Positions 11,492 through 25,690 of a stretch of 64,000 nucleotides of DNA are shown here, piece by piece. The notes beneath the pieces are model-generated. The model was given only the letters and a program-made list of their open reading frames with translations, had not been told where the DNA came from and made no database searches. The DNA lies in assembly GCF_036850765.1 (NCBI RefSeq), contig NC_089494.1, positions 1,674,001 to 1,738,000 of the forward strand. The letters run 5' to 3'. Each line of letters begins with the position of its first letter. Position 1 is the stretch's first letter. A program made the position numbers and the translations under genes. The DNA comes from Saccopteryx bilineata. Taxonomy: Eukaryota > Chordata > Mammalia > Chiroptera > Emballonuridae.

Positions 11492-14400
11492 ACGATTCCA
11501 CTATTATCATTGGAAAGGCAGAATTGCCACCCTGCTCGAAGTTTCATCAGGATGGAGTTTTGGATATCGAAAATGTACAAGGGTTGGTTTTTTATTTTAT
11601 TATGTATTTATTTTTCTTCTTCAGGTAGCTCTTGAGAATTCTAAAATCAGTGCTCAGCTGTCTATTTTTAAGACTTGATCAGACGCAGGCTCCCTCTCCC
11701 AGATCCGTCTACTCCCTTGGATCTCTCTCTGGCTTCTTTCCCTAGAACTCACACTTGTGTGGGAGGGGAGTGTTTTCCTGCTCTAACAACACACACACCC
11801 TGACACATTGTAAGACTTCTACAGCCTTCTGTGTTCGGGGCTTTTTATTTTAAAGATCGAATAAATACCTTCCTAAAAAGAGCAGTGATCCATCAGCAAA
11901 GAGGCCGGGCTTTCTGCAGCAGGCAGACGGCTTGCTGCCCTCCTCAGGGGGTTCTTCCTTTCGCCAGGCGTGCAGTGGGCAAGCACGGGTGCCCCTGGGG
12001 AAGCCTGGGCCTGGGGCGGAGGACTGTGGTGGACGGCTTGTAGGCCTGGGAGACCTAACAAGCAAGGACAGATGTGGTCTTAGCAGCCCTGAGCCTGAGA
12101 GAATGTTCTGTGGTCAGCAGCTTCACAGCCGCGTAGAATAAAATCCTCCACATGCCATGTTGTGTGAGGTTTGGGGGGCCGTTCTTGTAGCAGGAGCTTC
12201 AGAACATGGCACCCTGGCCATGTGCAGCCAGAGCTGCTGCTGCTGCTCTTGACTTTTCGGAAAACTGCCTTAGGAGAGGATGGCTCTCTTGATGTTTACC
12301 AGGAAGACTCCAGTTCTGGAAGTTTCCACACATTGTGGGGTGGCTGCCGTTTAATTTCGTTAGAACTCTTTCCTTTTAACTACTGCATATTTATGCCCAG
12401 TAATCGACTTCCATTTTCCAGCTTCATTGTGAGGTTTCAATGCTGCATGAATGGCTTTGAATTCTCCTCCTTTGATGTTGGGGGTGGCACCAGAGGAGAG
12501 AGGGGACTTTGTGCCGTCTTAATTGCCGGAGCAGAAGAAACATTTCATCACTCCTGTAGAATTCGTCCATACCGTTCTCTATTGAAAACGGCTGGGCTTT
12601 CATGGCTCGGAAGCTGCCATGAGTAATAGATTAATACCTGATGTAGGGAGTGAGGCAGACGCAGGGAGGAGGGGACAGCTGCTGCTGCTGGGAGGCCGCG
12701 GGCGACAGGCCGTGCTGGGCTCTCGGTCCCTGGACCAGAACCGGTGACCATGCAGCCGGGGGAGCGGGCGCCCAGCCTCCGTGGAGCTTGGGGTTTGCAA
12801 CCTGGCTCTGCAGCCCGTGAAGCTGGGCCCCAGCCTCTGCTGCTCGAGCCAGAGGGCAGGTCCCTGCCCACTGGTGGCAGCTCCTGCCTTGGTCCTGGAG
12901 TGGGGGGCAGGGACTGAGTGTGGAAGGGGTTTCTGTTTCCATCTCAGATGGTCAGCATATGCTGTGGCTGGCAGTGGGCTCAGCGCTTTTGGGCTCGACC
13001 TCAGAGGAAGGTACAGTGTCTTCTGGTTCGGGTCAGATGAGATGCTGCGTTTTAGCCGACCTTACTAGTGTCCGTTTATAGAGTGACTCTTCTGGGGAAG
13101 AGTGTCACTGAAGTCAGAACCCTGAGTTCTCTCCCTAAGGTCAGGTTTTTTCTTCTCTCCGGCTTCTTCTGTAAGTGAGGAAAAGGAGTGGGTGGGGCTT
13201 GTTTGGGGTGCAGTGTGGGCTGTGGCATCTGGAGCCACTTGGGAGCCTCTCTGTTGCTTACCTTTTTCTGACATGCTCCCTCCACACTTTCTGGAAGGAT
13301 GGTCCAGCGTCCTACACAGGTTGCCTCCACTGCGACCTCTCCTAGGACTGCGGGGACATGTAGTGTCTGCATCTTTCCTGGGAGGATATTGTCACCCTTA
13401 CCCCGCCCACATTTAATGAGCACCTGTTTGTGCCACATTCCGATGTAGACCCCATTTCTCTCCCCGCAGCCAGTGAAGTGGCCACTACCCTGTACCAAGT
13501 GTGCAGAGAGGGATCAGAGATAGAGGCCAAAATGCAACATCCGGCACCCTGCACTCTGTCACCCCGCGCAGTGTGGTGTCCCAGAGGCGGGTCCCTTCTC
13601 TCGTGCCTCTGTTTCCAGACCGGCGATGGTCCTGAAGTTGAAGTTCATTGTAGGGCCTGTTTGGGAAGACGACAGTGTGGAATTCCTCTGTGGGTTCCTG
13701 TCGTGTTCACGGGCTTGGGCACTGGCACTGGCACTGTCCCCGCAGATGGCGCGCTCAGGCTGTCACCGCTCTGTGTGTTTGCCGGGGAACTGGGAGGGAC
13801 CTCAATGGTCCTGTCGGCCAGGGTTGCATGGTGTGCTTGGAGGTCTCCCGAGGCGGCCTGGGGACAGTGACAGTGGTGGCTGACACCTGCTGCTTTGCAC
13901 CTTTCAGCCTGAGCAGGGTGCCCTCTGTTGGGAGGATTACCTTGGAAGACTTGATTGGAAGAGAGCTCTCCGAGCACCTAAAACTTCAAAAAAAAACACC
14001 CCAAAAACCCACACCTGATTTCATCTATTTTTATTATAATACCAAGCCAGAAACCTTAAAAGAAAGAAAAAACCTCGACAGGTTTAACAATACAGTGTAA
14101 GAGTTAAAGAAAATTCTCTTGGGCAGTGGAGTCCATAAGTGAGGTGAAGAGACATACAAGAAAATATGCCTACCTGAAGTTAATTGCCAATATGTAAAGA
14201 GCTTTTACCACCCAATAAGAACAGGGTGAGCATCTCATAGCAAGGTGAGCAAAGCCTGTAAATACGTAGATCTCAGTGGTTAACGTAAAAACACTTAAGC
14301 TTTACTAATGAAATTCAGCTGAAAGGAGATCCCCTTTATGACCAGCGTTATGAGCAAAGGTTAAATTTGGTTAACATCCATTGGTGGTGGTGAAAACTTT

Positions 14401-14939
14401 ATCTCCCATGATTTTTGAGAAATTGAAGTAAGTTAATATACATGTATAGAATGCTTAGAATAGGGCTTGGCACGTAGTGAACACGATATAAGTTGGCTAT
14501 TAATATTTGCTCTGTGGAGAACAAATCATCATAATTACTTAATTACTCTCCAGAAGATTTTAAGTGGCCCTTCCCCTTCAGCCTCCTCAGTCCTACTTAC
14601 TGTTTTGTTTATTCTTAGGGAGGAATATGAGGAGCGGGTGGACATCCAGATGTGGACAGGATGTTTTGCTTCGTTATTTATGAAGACGATGCTTACTGAG
14701 TGCACGCTGGCGTCTCGGTCCTGCACGTTGGTGTCCGTCTGTGCGCAGGCTCGGCGCTGGCAGAGCACAGGGTGTTAGGTCCTGAGCAGCACCCGGGGGT
14801 CCCTTTGTTTTAAGTACTTGGGTCTTTAAAGTGATAATGGTGGTGATCATGGTGGTCCTCTGAGGCTTCATGAAGATGAGCTGTGAGGACTTTGTCTTAT
14901 TTCATTTTATTTTATTTTTTCCCTTAAATTTAAGACCAC

Positions 14940-14952
14940 ATTTCTTCTTTTT

Positions 14953-14987
<35 letters not shown>

Positions 14988-15283
14988 ATCAGACTGGAAG
15001 GGAGAGAGATGAGAAGCATCAATCATAGTTGCGGCACCTTAGCTGTTCACTGATTGCTTTCTCAGACGTGCCTTGACGGGAGTGGAGGGCTCCAGCCGAG
15101 CCAGTGACCCCTTGCTCAAACCAGCGACCTTGAGCTTCAAGCCAGCGGCCTTTAGGCTCAATCTAGCAATCATGGGGTTATGTTGTCTGTGATCCCATGC
15201 TCAAGCTGGTGAGCCCGCACTCAAGGCAGTGGGCTCAGTGTCCCAGGTTGACACTCTGTCCACTGTGCCACCACCAGTCAGGC
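14940..15283 (-). mobile_element. tRNA-derived bat-type SINE, reverse orientation
   Basis: On the minus strand the head reads 'gcctgactggtggtggcaca', followed by 'gtggacagagtgtcaacctg', internal CAAG/GAGC-rich sequence ('gcttgagcc'-type motifs), 'gtcaaggcacgtctgagaaa' and a CT-rich tail. On the + strand the tail appears as a (GA)n tract at about 14956-14982. It is of the same class as the copies at 28261, 52541 and 52901 but more diverged. Confidence 0.8.
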
Positions 15284-18200
15284 TTGTTATATATAAAATA
15301 CCATTTTATATATTTTATAATATATTTTATAGCTTTTTGCTCTAAGCATGTAGTAGCTTTTAAAATAAAGCTGATATTTCCATTGAGGAAAAATACTCTT
15401 CAATCCCATTATTATGAAGGAGAAAACCCAAGTCTTAGGAAGTTGATAAACATAAACATGTTTAGCATTAGAAGAATTTGGGGGTTTGTCTGTCTGACTT
15501 GCTCCTGAGCTCTCTGAGCAGAGAGCTGGCCTTCTGGGTCTGGGTGTGTCTGGTACAGTTTGTGCTGCAAATGGTACCCTAAGTGGTTTCAACCAAAAGC
15601 AGGTCCGAACCCTTCATTCTCTTGTCCAAACCCCGTCACGGCTTCCTGTTGCTCTTAGGACCCGGAAGGCCTGTCTGAAGCTGACCTCTGTTTACCAACC
15701 TCTTCTGATAGCACTTGTCCTGTCAGCTGAGCTTCAGTCCCCCCCTGCTTGCTTCCTTGCTCTCTGCAAGACCTTTTGGCCGCAGGGCCTTTGCACACAC
15801 AGTTTCATTTCTTGGAACAGCCTCTCTTCATCTCCCTCTTCCTCAGCCCCTCAGTCCATGCTCATCCTTTGGTCCCCTGCTACACATAAGCCTACCATCT
15901 TTTCTGCTCCTTCCTGACAGGAACCAGTTATGCAATTTGTGTAGCTCGTTGTGACATTAGTGGTTCACTGTCACCTCTCTATGTGCTGGGGGATCAAAGG
16001 GCTGTGGCCTCACGCCTGCTCTGTGCCCAGGGCCTGGCGGTAGGTTCTCCGTGAAGGAGTGAGCGCATTGCTGAGGCACAGGGCAGGCGGTGGGGCACAG
16101 CCTGGTCGAGGGCTGGTCGAGGGCTGGTCGAGGGCTGCCCTCCGGGCTCGTAGCACCTCGGCGCCTCTGTCTCTGCTCTGGGGTCACTGGTCTCCTCCCT
16201 GCCCCAGCCTGGGGGCTTCGTGGTTCTGAGCGTGGCCGTTACGTGCTTCTGAGTTGATGCCGTAAACACAAGTGCAGTGGGTTCCGTGATCCAGTGAGGA
16301 ATGAGAGGAGGGAGGGCCTCGCACACACAGCTGTCAAGTGGCAAATGGGGCCCTTGTGCACGTGGTGGAGGCGAGCGCGCACGGCTTGTCCCTGGCCTGC
16401 GCGCCAGCACTCCAGGTGGCCAGCCGCTGCTTTTATTAACGGCGTTTCCCCATTTGTTTCACACGGGAGTTAATGACAGTGTTTGGTCGTTTCTTATTTA
16501 AACTCATCATTTTTAATACGGTACCTCAGTGTGGTCGCATATGTAAACATTTTGGAGCCTGCTCTGTTTAAAAGTGTGAATGTTTTAGGCTGTGCGTGTT
16601 GACTCGTTTATGAAGTATTCCGTCTGTGAGTCAAGTGCTTTTGCTGGATTGATGTTCGTGCTTGAAACAATAAGTCAGTTCTTAGGGGCTGGAAGCTGGA
16701 GCTGGCCAGCCAAGCGGAGTGCTCGGCCGTGGTGGCCCTGCGTCCCCCCGCGGAGCCGTCCCTCGTCCTGCCCTGCGGCGCTGTCTGCCGGCGTAGTCCT
16801 CTTCAGACTCCAGAGAGGTTTGTGACACACCTTCCCCACCCACGGCCTCGCTCCCGTGGGGAGCGGTGCTGGCGGTGTGGAGTGTTTCCTGGAATTGGTG
16901 ATTGGTCTGTTCTTATTTTGCAAGTCTTCGGCCTGCGGCCAACCCCAAGTCCAAAGTGAGGGGACTGGGGGTGGAGGTAAGCACAGGGATGCCTCTCACG
17001 GTGGGTGCGCTGCAGTCCTGTGCCCACCTCGGCCAGGAAGACCTGCGTCTGCCCGCCCGCGAGGAGCCTGGCATGGTGGGGTCGGGAGGAGGAGGAAACG
17101 GCACAGGGGCACCGAGCGGGACTGGGGGGGCCGGGCCTGGGGGCTGCAGGGGTGGAGGGTCTGGGCCCCGTGCCCTGGAGGCTGAAGCAGGGCTGGGAAC
17201 GGGCGTGGTCCTGTCTAGTTAGAGCCGGAGCTGTGGGCCGCAGCAGGGTGGAGAGTCGCCGTGGCCAACAGTGGCCAGCTCTGAGGGCACCAGGGCCGGA
17301 GTGCTGAGGAGGGGTGAGCTGGGCCGCCGGCCGGGCTGGCTGGTCTCTGGGGGACTTCCCCGCTGCTCCTGCACGCTCTGCTTGAGTTCATTGAGAGTCT
17401 GAACTTCTGCTCCTTCCGTCTCCTGCCAGGTGCTGTGCACCTGACCCTCTCCCTCTAACCTGGCCGAGGGAACAGGGTTCGGGACGCAGGGGTGCACAGC
17501 CCCTCCCAGGAAGCCCCAGGTGGCCAGGGGCACAGCCGCCCTCGTGGAGGGCTCTGGGTGGCTCACGCTGCGAGGGGCGAGGGCCATGTCCTGCAGGGAG
17601 GTGGTGGTTTCTTTCCCTTCTTCCTTCAGCCGGTGTTACCAAGAGCCCCGTTCTGGGTCCAGGCGCCTTGGACTAGCTGTCCAGACCTAGCTCCATGGGA
17701 TCAGCCTAGAGAACATTCTGGAAGGGACCTGAAGCAGCCTCTAATCCAGCTGTTGGCTTTGTACATCTGAAGTCAAAAACTGATTCTGAGCCCTGCGTGG
17801 CCCCGCCCAGGGCCTTTGCAGCAGTTCCACAGCAGAAGGTAGGGCCCTGGCACGTTGTCTGGCAGTGAGATGGCCACCGAGCGAGTCAGCGGAGGGCACG
17901 GGTCCTTCCAGGTGGGTGCCCGAGGCTGTCCCCTCAAGAACTGGTGTTTGAGCCCTCCAGAGTGAAGGCTTAGAGAGTTCTGATGAGCCCGGTCCCCAGC
18001 CACCTTGGGGGCTGTGGACACCCTAGGAGGTGCCGCCATCTTCCCCCCCATGGGCCTGAGTGTAAGAGTATAGCACTTGGGTGGGGCCCTTGGCCCTTGT
18101 GGACCTTGGAAGAGTCATAAGGAACTGGCCGCAGGCACTACTGTGGATTAAATCCCTCTCTGCTGTAAAATTTATGTAAGATTTTGCACTGAAAAGGTTG

Positions 18201-20780
18201 TTTCAGTCCCTGTTCTTTGGAAAACCTTTCTTTGCCAGCTTAAGGGCTGGGTATAATTCCTGCTGGGGCCTCCAGGTCAGAGGGACATGTTGAAGGACAC
18301 GGCACTGGGGCACTTCAGTGCTGACCTCAGTCTCCTCCCTTGGGAGTACTTTTTTTGAGGGCAGTGTTTGCCTTTAACCAGTTTTGTGACCGCCTGAGCC
18401 CACCAGCAACCTCCTAACTGTCCTTCTACTCAAGGCCCCTGAGCAAGTGTGGGCTGGGCAGCCCACTTCTCACTGGGCAGCGTGAAGTGGCCTCCTCTGC
18501 CCTCAGCGGCCCAGAGGCCCTGTGGAGGAGCGTTGAGGTCACCTCCTGGCTGCTTCCCTGGGCTGATGGAGAGTCAGCCATTCAGGATGAGGCGCTAACA
18601 AACAACCGTGTGAAATGTGTCCCAACTTGTGCCCTGAAGAAGAATGTCCTTCTGCGTCAGAATGCGTCGTGTTCGGCAAGTGTGTGCTGCATTTGGGGGA
18701 AGCTATTATTTTCAGAATTCTTTAATGAAGTTGAGGGCAGAGCTGAAGGGGAAGAGGCGTGTGGTGGGCCTGCTCCTGTCTCATGCCTGTTCTCTTCTCT
18801 CCCGTGGCTCCTTGGCGGGCTCGCTGAGGTTTTGTTGTGGGCGGGCGCCAGGCAGAGCGCAGAGGTGCAAGCTCTGTTCATCGTTCCCCGCGGTGCCGGT
18901 TTGCCTGTCGGCCCGAGCGGGGTTTCCAGGGCTGCAGACATCTTCTCTCCATGGCTCTGAGTGCTGAGGACACGGCATGGCTGTTGAGTCAGACCTGGGT
19001 TGAGATCCCAGCTGCCCTGCTGTGACCCTGTTGACTGGCTGCTGTCACCTTGCTTCTGTGAGTTGAGTGTCCTGTCTAGGATGAGAGAGATTGGTGCCTC
19101 CTTGGGAGCCGTGGGGAAGCCAGAATGGGCCCTGCCCGTCTCCGCCCCTTTCTGTAGGCAGGTGTCAGGCAGGCGGCCATAGGCAGGGGAGAGTGGGGGG
19201 CCGGAAGCCCCTCCGCCGGCTCGGGGCATCTCTGCCCGCGTCTGCCTGCTGCTGTCCTGGCGGGCGAGAGCCCCCGAAGGACCCCCTTTGGGTGAGGCTG
19301 TTGTCTGTCCAGCAGACTGTTTCTCAGCTTGTGGGGTCTGTTCCTGGCACGGGGAATGCTGTGGGCGGCGAGGGTGCTGCTGTGCGTGTCCGGCACCCAG
19401 GACTGTCCACAGTGCTGCTGTCCCCCTGTGCCTGGCTTGGCCATGGTGTGATTTGTCCCTAGGCCAGGGCTGCTGAGGTCCTTGGCTCTGAGGGTGACCC
19501 ATGAACCACAGCAATGGAGGCTTCATTCTGGGTCTTCCCGCCATCGCACTGCCCGGTGGCCCGGACACAGGCTGCCCCTTGCTTCCCTTGTTACTTTACT
19601 GCCCCTTATCACGCGCCAGCAAGGGAGCCTTAGGGACACAGCGCTCCTCCCTCCGGTGGCACCGTGGGAAAACCACTCCCCAAGGCAGCCGTGGCTTGAG
19701 GGAACGCGTGTGGCCTTGGTGCTTGAGTTCTGGTGGGGGGCTGCAGGCACAAGGACTTAGTGGTCAGAGAGGCTGGACGCTTCTGGTGATCTGAGAACAG
19801 GGCCCTCCACAGGCGGCCCTGGGGTGTGCATATGGGGGCCGATGTGGCCGTGTTCCAGGACGGTGGTGGATGGAGGAGAGCAGAAGCAGGAGACCAGAGC
19901 GTGACCTCCCCTGGGATTATGGGAAAGACACTTGCAAGGACTTTTGTGAGCGGCTCCGCATTGAGCAGGAGGGTGTTTCTGCATCAGCTGGGATCTCTCC
20001 ATTGCAGGTTCCGAGAGCTCCATGCAGGGAACGCACTGACTTGCTTCCTCAAAAAGTTCAGGTGAAGGAAGAGCTCAGGTGTGGCTTGATCCAGCCCTCA
20101 GTCATCAAGACACGGCATGTTGGGAGCGTCAGTGTCCTGGACTTGAGAGGGTCCTGCCAGCTGCCCTCAGGGCTGCACACCTGCTAGTTCATGCCACCAG
20201 GAAAGAGAGAGTCTTTGTCCCAACAAAAGTCTTGAATACTCTGCTTGTTTTGCCTTAGGTCACCTGTCCACAGTGTCACTGTGGCCAGAATGTGGGGTAC
20301 AGAATGTGCTGAGTGGTCAGTCTCTTCCAGGGGATGGTTGGGGCACTGGCTCCCCTCATGTGTTTATCCCTGAGGTGGGGCAGGCAGGGGGAGGTGGATG
20401 CTGAGGAGGGAGCCAGCAGCAACCCCCTCCCACGAGCCGCGGACCCTCTGCAGCGCCAGCGGCACGCCGCAGCCGTTCCTGTGAGCCCGCTGGGCCCAAC
20501 GCCTTGCTGACTGCCACATGGACCTCTTGTCCTCAAAGGCCGCAGCAGCCCTTGAGGGAGGGAGGGAGGGTCCCCATCTGCAGAGGGTACTGAGGCCTTG
20601 ACCAGGACTTTTGTGGCCGTGGGTGCCAGGGCCCTCTGGTCTCCCTGTCTCCTTCCTGGGTGTGACTCTGCAAGTTGGGCCTGTGGCTAGAACCAGAGGT
20701 TGACAAGGTGGGCTGAGGTCAGGGACATTCCTCCACTCTCTCCCTCTGCCACTGGCTGGTGAGGCCCTTGGAGTAGGGGC

Positions 20781-21210
20781 GGTGGGGCCGGGAGGTGGGA
20801 GGGGCTCGGGTGGTGGGGCGGGAGGTGGGAGGAGCTCGGGTGGTGGGGCTGGGAGGTGGGAGGGGCTCGGGTGGTGGGGCCGGGAGGTGGGAGGGGCTCG
20901 GGTGGTGGGGCGGGAGGTGGGAGGGGCTCGGGTGGTGGGGCGGGAGGTGGGAGGGGCTCGGGTGGTGGGGCTGGGAGGTGGGAGGGGCTCGGGTGGTGGG
21001 GCGGGAGGTGGGAGGGGCTCGGGTGGTGGGGCGGGAGGTGGGAGGGGCTCGGGTGGTGGGGCCGGGAGGTGGGAGGGGCTCGGGTGGTGGGGCCGGGAGG
21101 TGGGAGGGGCTAGGGTGGTGGGGCCGGGAGGTGGGAGGGGCTAGGGTGGTGGGGCCGGGAGGTGGGGCCGGGAGGTGGGAGGGGCTAGGGTGGTGGGGCC
21201 GAGGAGGTGG
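20781..21210. repeat. G-rich minisatellite, 31-32 bp unit
   Basis: About 13 copies of a unit reading 'gggaggtgggaggggctcgg' then 'gtggtgggg' with C, CC or CT between units. The G-rich strand is the sense strand of HDAC4 and each unit has several G-runs of three or more. The complementary strand gives proline-rich frames, which are by-products. The last units change 'gctcggg' to 'gctaggg'. Confidence 0.95.
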
Positions 21211-22459
21211 GGGGGGGGGGCTAGACCTCTCGATGTCTATGGGTGCTTCCCACTGACCAGTCCTGCTGCTCTGAGGGCTGTATCCCCAGACAACCCGAGA
21301 GGACCAAGGCAGTTGTCTGAGGATGCTCTGAAAAGGGCTTCTGCCCTGTACAGAGGGGAGCACATGCTGAGGGCACCCTGAGAAGGGCGAGGGCAAGTCC
21401 TGCCATTCCGGCCACTCCACCAGCCATGTCTGCCTCTCTGTGCAAGGGCTGCGTCGGAAGGGCTGTGCTTTGGGATCAGATATGTGGACAACCCTCCAGT
21501 GTTAAGTGTCAATTATCTGTCTTCCCTGTGCCTCAGTCTTTCCACCTGCAAAGTGGGTGTGAACATTTCTGCTGGGGACGGGTGTTGTCAGGACTGCATG
21601 AGATGAAGGGGCCTGGGGCCTGCTCCTAGACCCGCACAGGATGGAGAAACGTTGTTGCCTTTCCTTAGGTTCTCAGGGGATGGGCAGACCCTCTGCCAGC
21701 TGCATCCTGCCATGTTTCTTCAGTGCCAGGCTCTGTGCTGTTACTCAGTGCCATCTGTTAGTCCGTCAACACCCCTGTGCCTTGCAGACCCTATTCCCAG
21801 CTGACTGTTGAGGAAGCTGACACTGAGGTTGAAGCTAGTGTTGGGGGACTGGGTCCCAAACCCCTGCCTGCCTTTCCTTCTGCACAGGTGGGCATGCGTG
21901 AGGTAGCTGTCTGTGCCCATAATGGAGGGGCGGGGCTTGTTCTAGGATGCACTTCTGGGTCGGACAGGTGGAGTGGTGAGGGGCTGGGCCTGCGTCCTGT
22001 CGTGTGCCCAGGTGTGCAGGTGTCCCAACCGGAGGGGGAAGCAGAGAACCTCAGACCTGTACCTCGTCCCCCCTCGAGGATGTCCTTCTCAGGGTGGAAG
22101 GGGCCTTTCACTGAGGGGAGCGAGGAGGCTCTCCTAGGCCTCATGCTGCTGTTGGTGGTGGCTGGCCCTGTGGCTCTTGCTGAGCAGGGGCACAGCTGGA
22201 TAGTGTGAAGAACCAGCAGCCCATGTGGCAGGACAAGGCTCGAGGTGGGCTCTTGGCCTGGGTGGGCAGGAAGATGTTCCTAACCATCTCCAGCCCCTGG
22301 GGCTGCTCCTGCTGGCTGTTACTGGTGCTCATGGGCAGGGTGCTGGCCTTATCCTGGCCACTTGTTACCAGTGCCCTCTGCTCCCTCTTCAGCCCAGTTA
22401 CGTACTGGATGCACAATCCTGGGAGGGCCCCTCCGACCCCCCCCTCCATAGCAGGCATG

Positions 22460-23080
22460 GACACAGTCACACAATGTGTGGCCACATGGGCAGCATGTGC
22501 ACACACATGCACACAGTTACACAGGGCATGCACACACAGGGCAGCATGTACACACACAGGCACACATACAGTTACACAGGGCGTGCACACACGGGCAGCA
22601 CATGCAGACAGGCACACACACAGTTACACAGGGCGTGCACACACAGGGCAGCATGTACACACACAGGCACACACACAATTACACAGGGCAAGCACACACG
22701 GGCAGCACATGCAGACAGGCACACACACAGGGCGTGCACACACGGGGCAGCATGTACACACACAGGCACACACACAGTTACACAGGGCGTGCACACACAG
22801 GGCAGCATGTACACACACATGCACACAATTACACAGGGCAAGCACACACGGGCAGCATTTACACACACAGGCACACACACAGTTACACAGGCGTACACAC
22901 ACAGGCACACACACAATTACACAGGGCAAGCACACACGGGCAGCACATGCAGACAGGCACACACACAGTTAGTTACACAGTGCATGCACACGGGGCAGCA
23001 GCATGTGCACACACACAGTCATACAGTGCAGGCCCACATGGGGCAGCATGTGCACACACAGCAGGCACACGTGCAGCCAC
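22460..23080. repeat. CA-rich minisatellite, about 52-56 bp unit
   Basis: Imperfect copies combine a 'cacacacaggcacacacaca' segment, 'gttacacagggcgtgcacac' and 'gggcagcatgtaca'. There are about 11 units with length variation through CA-dinucleotide slippage. The 22.2-23.2 kb ORFs rich in His/Thr or Cys/Val are translations of this repeat. Confidence 0.9.
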
Positions 23081-25690
23081 ACCTGGGAAATATGAAAGCC
23101 GGCTTCTCTCTCGTGGTCCACTTGGGCTGAAATCAGCTGCCCGGCCTGGGTGCCATCGTTTAATGAGGAACAGCGGAGTTTCTGGGACGAGGTACATCTG
23201 ATGGCGGTTGGGGTGATGAAATTCTCCCTCCACGGAGTGCAATTCTCACCCTGTTCCTCTTCTCTAGGCGTAGATCCTTTGTTTTTATAATCCTTACATG
23301 TTTGCTTCCTCCGACAGGAGGACAGTGGTTTTGCAAGTTGGAGTGTACTGACCCATTAAAGGGGCCGGGACTGCTGAGACCAGCCCCCCGTAGGCCCCGG
23401 GGATGTGGTCCTCTTTTGTACTCTGACTCGTGTTCCTTCTGAGAGTGTGGAAGCTGGTGAGCTGACCAGTCTCCTTAAGGCACCAGTTCTCTGTTTTGTA
23501 GTGAGGTGACGTTCCGGGGCACATACAGGGTCTGGCCAGCGGAGCCAGGGAAAAGCTGCTGTGGAGGGTCCAGCCCATTGGTCAGCGGAGCCCCCCAGAC
23601 CCCTGAGCCTCACACCCTCACCTGGGCCCCTGGGGGCCCTGCATCCTTGGGCAGCACTCCTCTTCCAAGCCCTTCCATTGGAGGGCTCCCTTCTTCCACT
23701 GCAGCCGGCAAGACCTTGAGGAGGTCGCCTGGGACCCAGCTACTGGGTTCCTGCTGTGGCCAGGACACGAACCTGGCGGTGGTGGTGACCCCTCTCTCTC
23801 ATCTTCAGTTTTTACTCCTCCTCGTAGCGATGAGCCCTCTAACTCCCTGTTCTCACTGTTCTGGCCAGTGCTTGAGGTCTTGACCTCTGTCGATGTGATC
23901 AGGCTGCACCTACACGGTCACCCTGAACCGTGCGCTGCGGGGGACCTGCTCTGGTTACAGTGTCCTTACACTGGTGCTCGGTCAGCCTTGACCCCGTCCC
24001 GGTCATGGCTCCTGCCCAGATGGTCGTGGATGCCTGCTTGGGTCCTTTGGTATCACCTGCGGGGTCTGCAGGGCTAGGTCCACGTCTGCTGTGCTCTCCG
24101 CTCTGGGCAGTCAAGGCCTTCCAGGGCCACAGCAGGAGCCTCTTAGATAAGACTCGTTCTGGTGGCTGGACGGCCACCTTTCGATTCCATAGTGATGGCG
24201 ATGTGATCGCAGCCTCCTTGGAGTCCCTGGTCCCGACCCGTGTCTCCTGACTCTGTCCTCTCCCTGCCTTGTAATGAGTCGGGGACGAGGCCACAGTCAG
24301 GGTCTCGGAGCCCTGCTGCACCGCGGCACCCTGCAGTCTGCAGGGGCAGACTCCACAGAAACGGGGCTGCTGCGCATGCTCTGCGTCCTCCCGGAGGCCC
24401 CGCCCTGCCGCTGAGCTGTGCACCGCGTGTCGCAGCTCAAGGTCGAGGCTCCAGGAGCAGGAGGCGCTCGTTCTCCTAGCCCACTCTGCCTCCAGCGCTC
24501 ACCGCGGGCTTTCCCAGCCACAGCCCCGGTTCCTTCAGGCCTTGCACCCTGCCCAGTGCTCAGAGCAGCCCCCAGCTGCTTGCCTCAGCGTGCAGAGCGC
24601 GAGCTTCTGTTCCTTCTGTCCCCGATGGGGCCGGGCCGGGACGGGAGGCCTCTGACCGAGCGCGCTGAGGCTCAGGTCCCTCGGACCAAGCACTGCAGCC
24701 GAGTGCTTATCACAGGCACTGGAGAAGGTTTCCTCCCACAGCAGGAGGCTCTGGGCTTGTGACCGCACCACAGGAGCCTGGGCAGCAAGGCCAAGGTGCC
24801 CGAGCTACGGAGACAGAATCCGGAAGAGGCTCCCACGGCCACCCCCCTGCCCGCAGGCGCTGAGCGTCTGTGTCCCTGCGCACCTGGGCTCACAGTGCCC
24901 TTGGGCTGGAGCTCTGGGTCATGGTGCCGTTCACACCCAGTGACCCTCCCCATTCAGGGGTCCCTGGGAGTCTCGTCGTCTTCTCTCCCGGAGAAGGGCT
25001 GTCCGTGGAGCCCTGCAGGCTGGTGTGGTCTCAGTCTCACTTTGCATTCTTATTTCTATGTTCTGTCTTCTGATCTTTCTAGCACCTTGGCCGTCTTTGC
25101 TGGGCGTCAGGGCCTGTGCCTGACGTGTGCACTGTGGAGTCGGGTGGTGGTGATGCTATTGCACTTACCGCAGGAAGGAGCACGTTGTCATCGACTTGTC
25201 AGGCAGTCGTCTTTACGGGTGGCTCTGGCAGGAAACTTCCCTTGTTCCTCCCTGAGGGCCGTGCGCCCTTGGGGTTTCTCTGTGATTCTGAGGTGCCAGG
25301 TATGGAGGTGCGGGCGCTGGCCCCTGACCCCAGCCCACACTCCGTGGGGTCTGACTCCAAGCTCAGCCTGGGCTCCCGACAGCCAGCCTGTGCCCTCCTT
25401 TCCGGGAAGTTTGCTCACAGATGGTCAAACCTCAGAGCTGCAGTATGAATGGCAGGGTCTGCTCAGCGGCGGTGCCCTTCCCCAGAGAGCTCCTGGTCAC
25501 CGGGCAGCGAGGGCACTCTCCACCTGCGCTGCGGGTGGGTGTGTCCTCCTGGGGACTGGAAGACTGGCTGGAGGGAGTTTTGTAAAAAGGCCATCATATT
25601 AGAACAAACACATAACACGCATGTACTATGTAGCAGATAACATGGGCTGTCCAGAAAACTCCTGCCTGGGGCTGACCAGCTTCTCCTGAC

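Noticed and set aside
18657..19568. 303-codon minus-strand ORF
   Set aside because: No recognisable domain, low-complexity Gln/Pro/Ser-rich composition, overlapping open frames on the + strand, and no promoter or splice context; treated as chance in GC-rich DNA.
22460..23130. His/Thr-rich and Cys/Val-rich ORFs of up to 301 codons
   Set aside because: They result from CA/TG-rich minisatellite sequence and appear on both strands.
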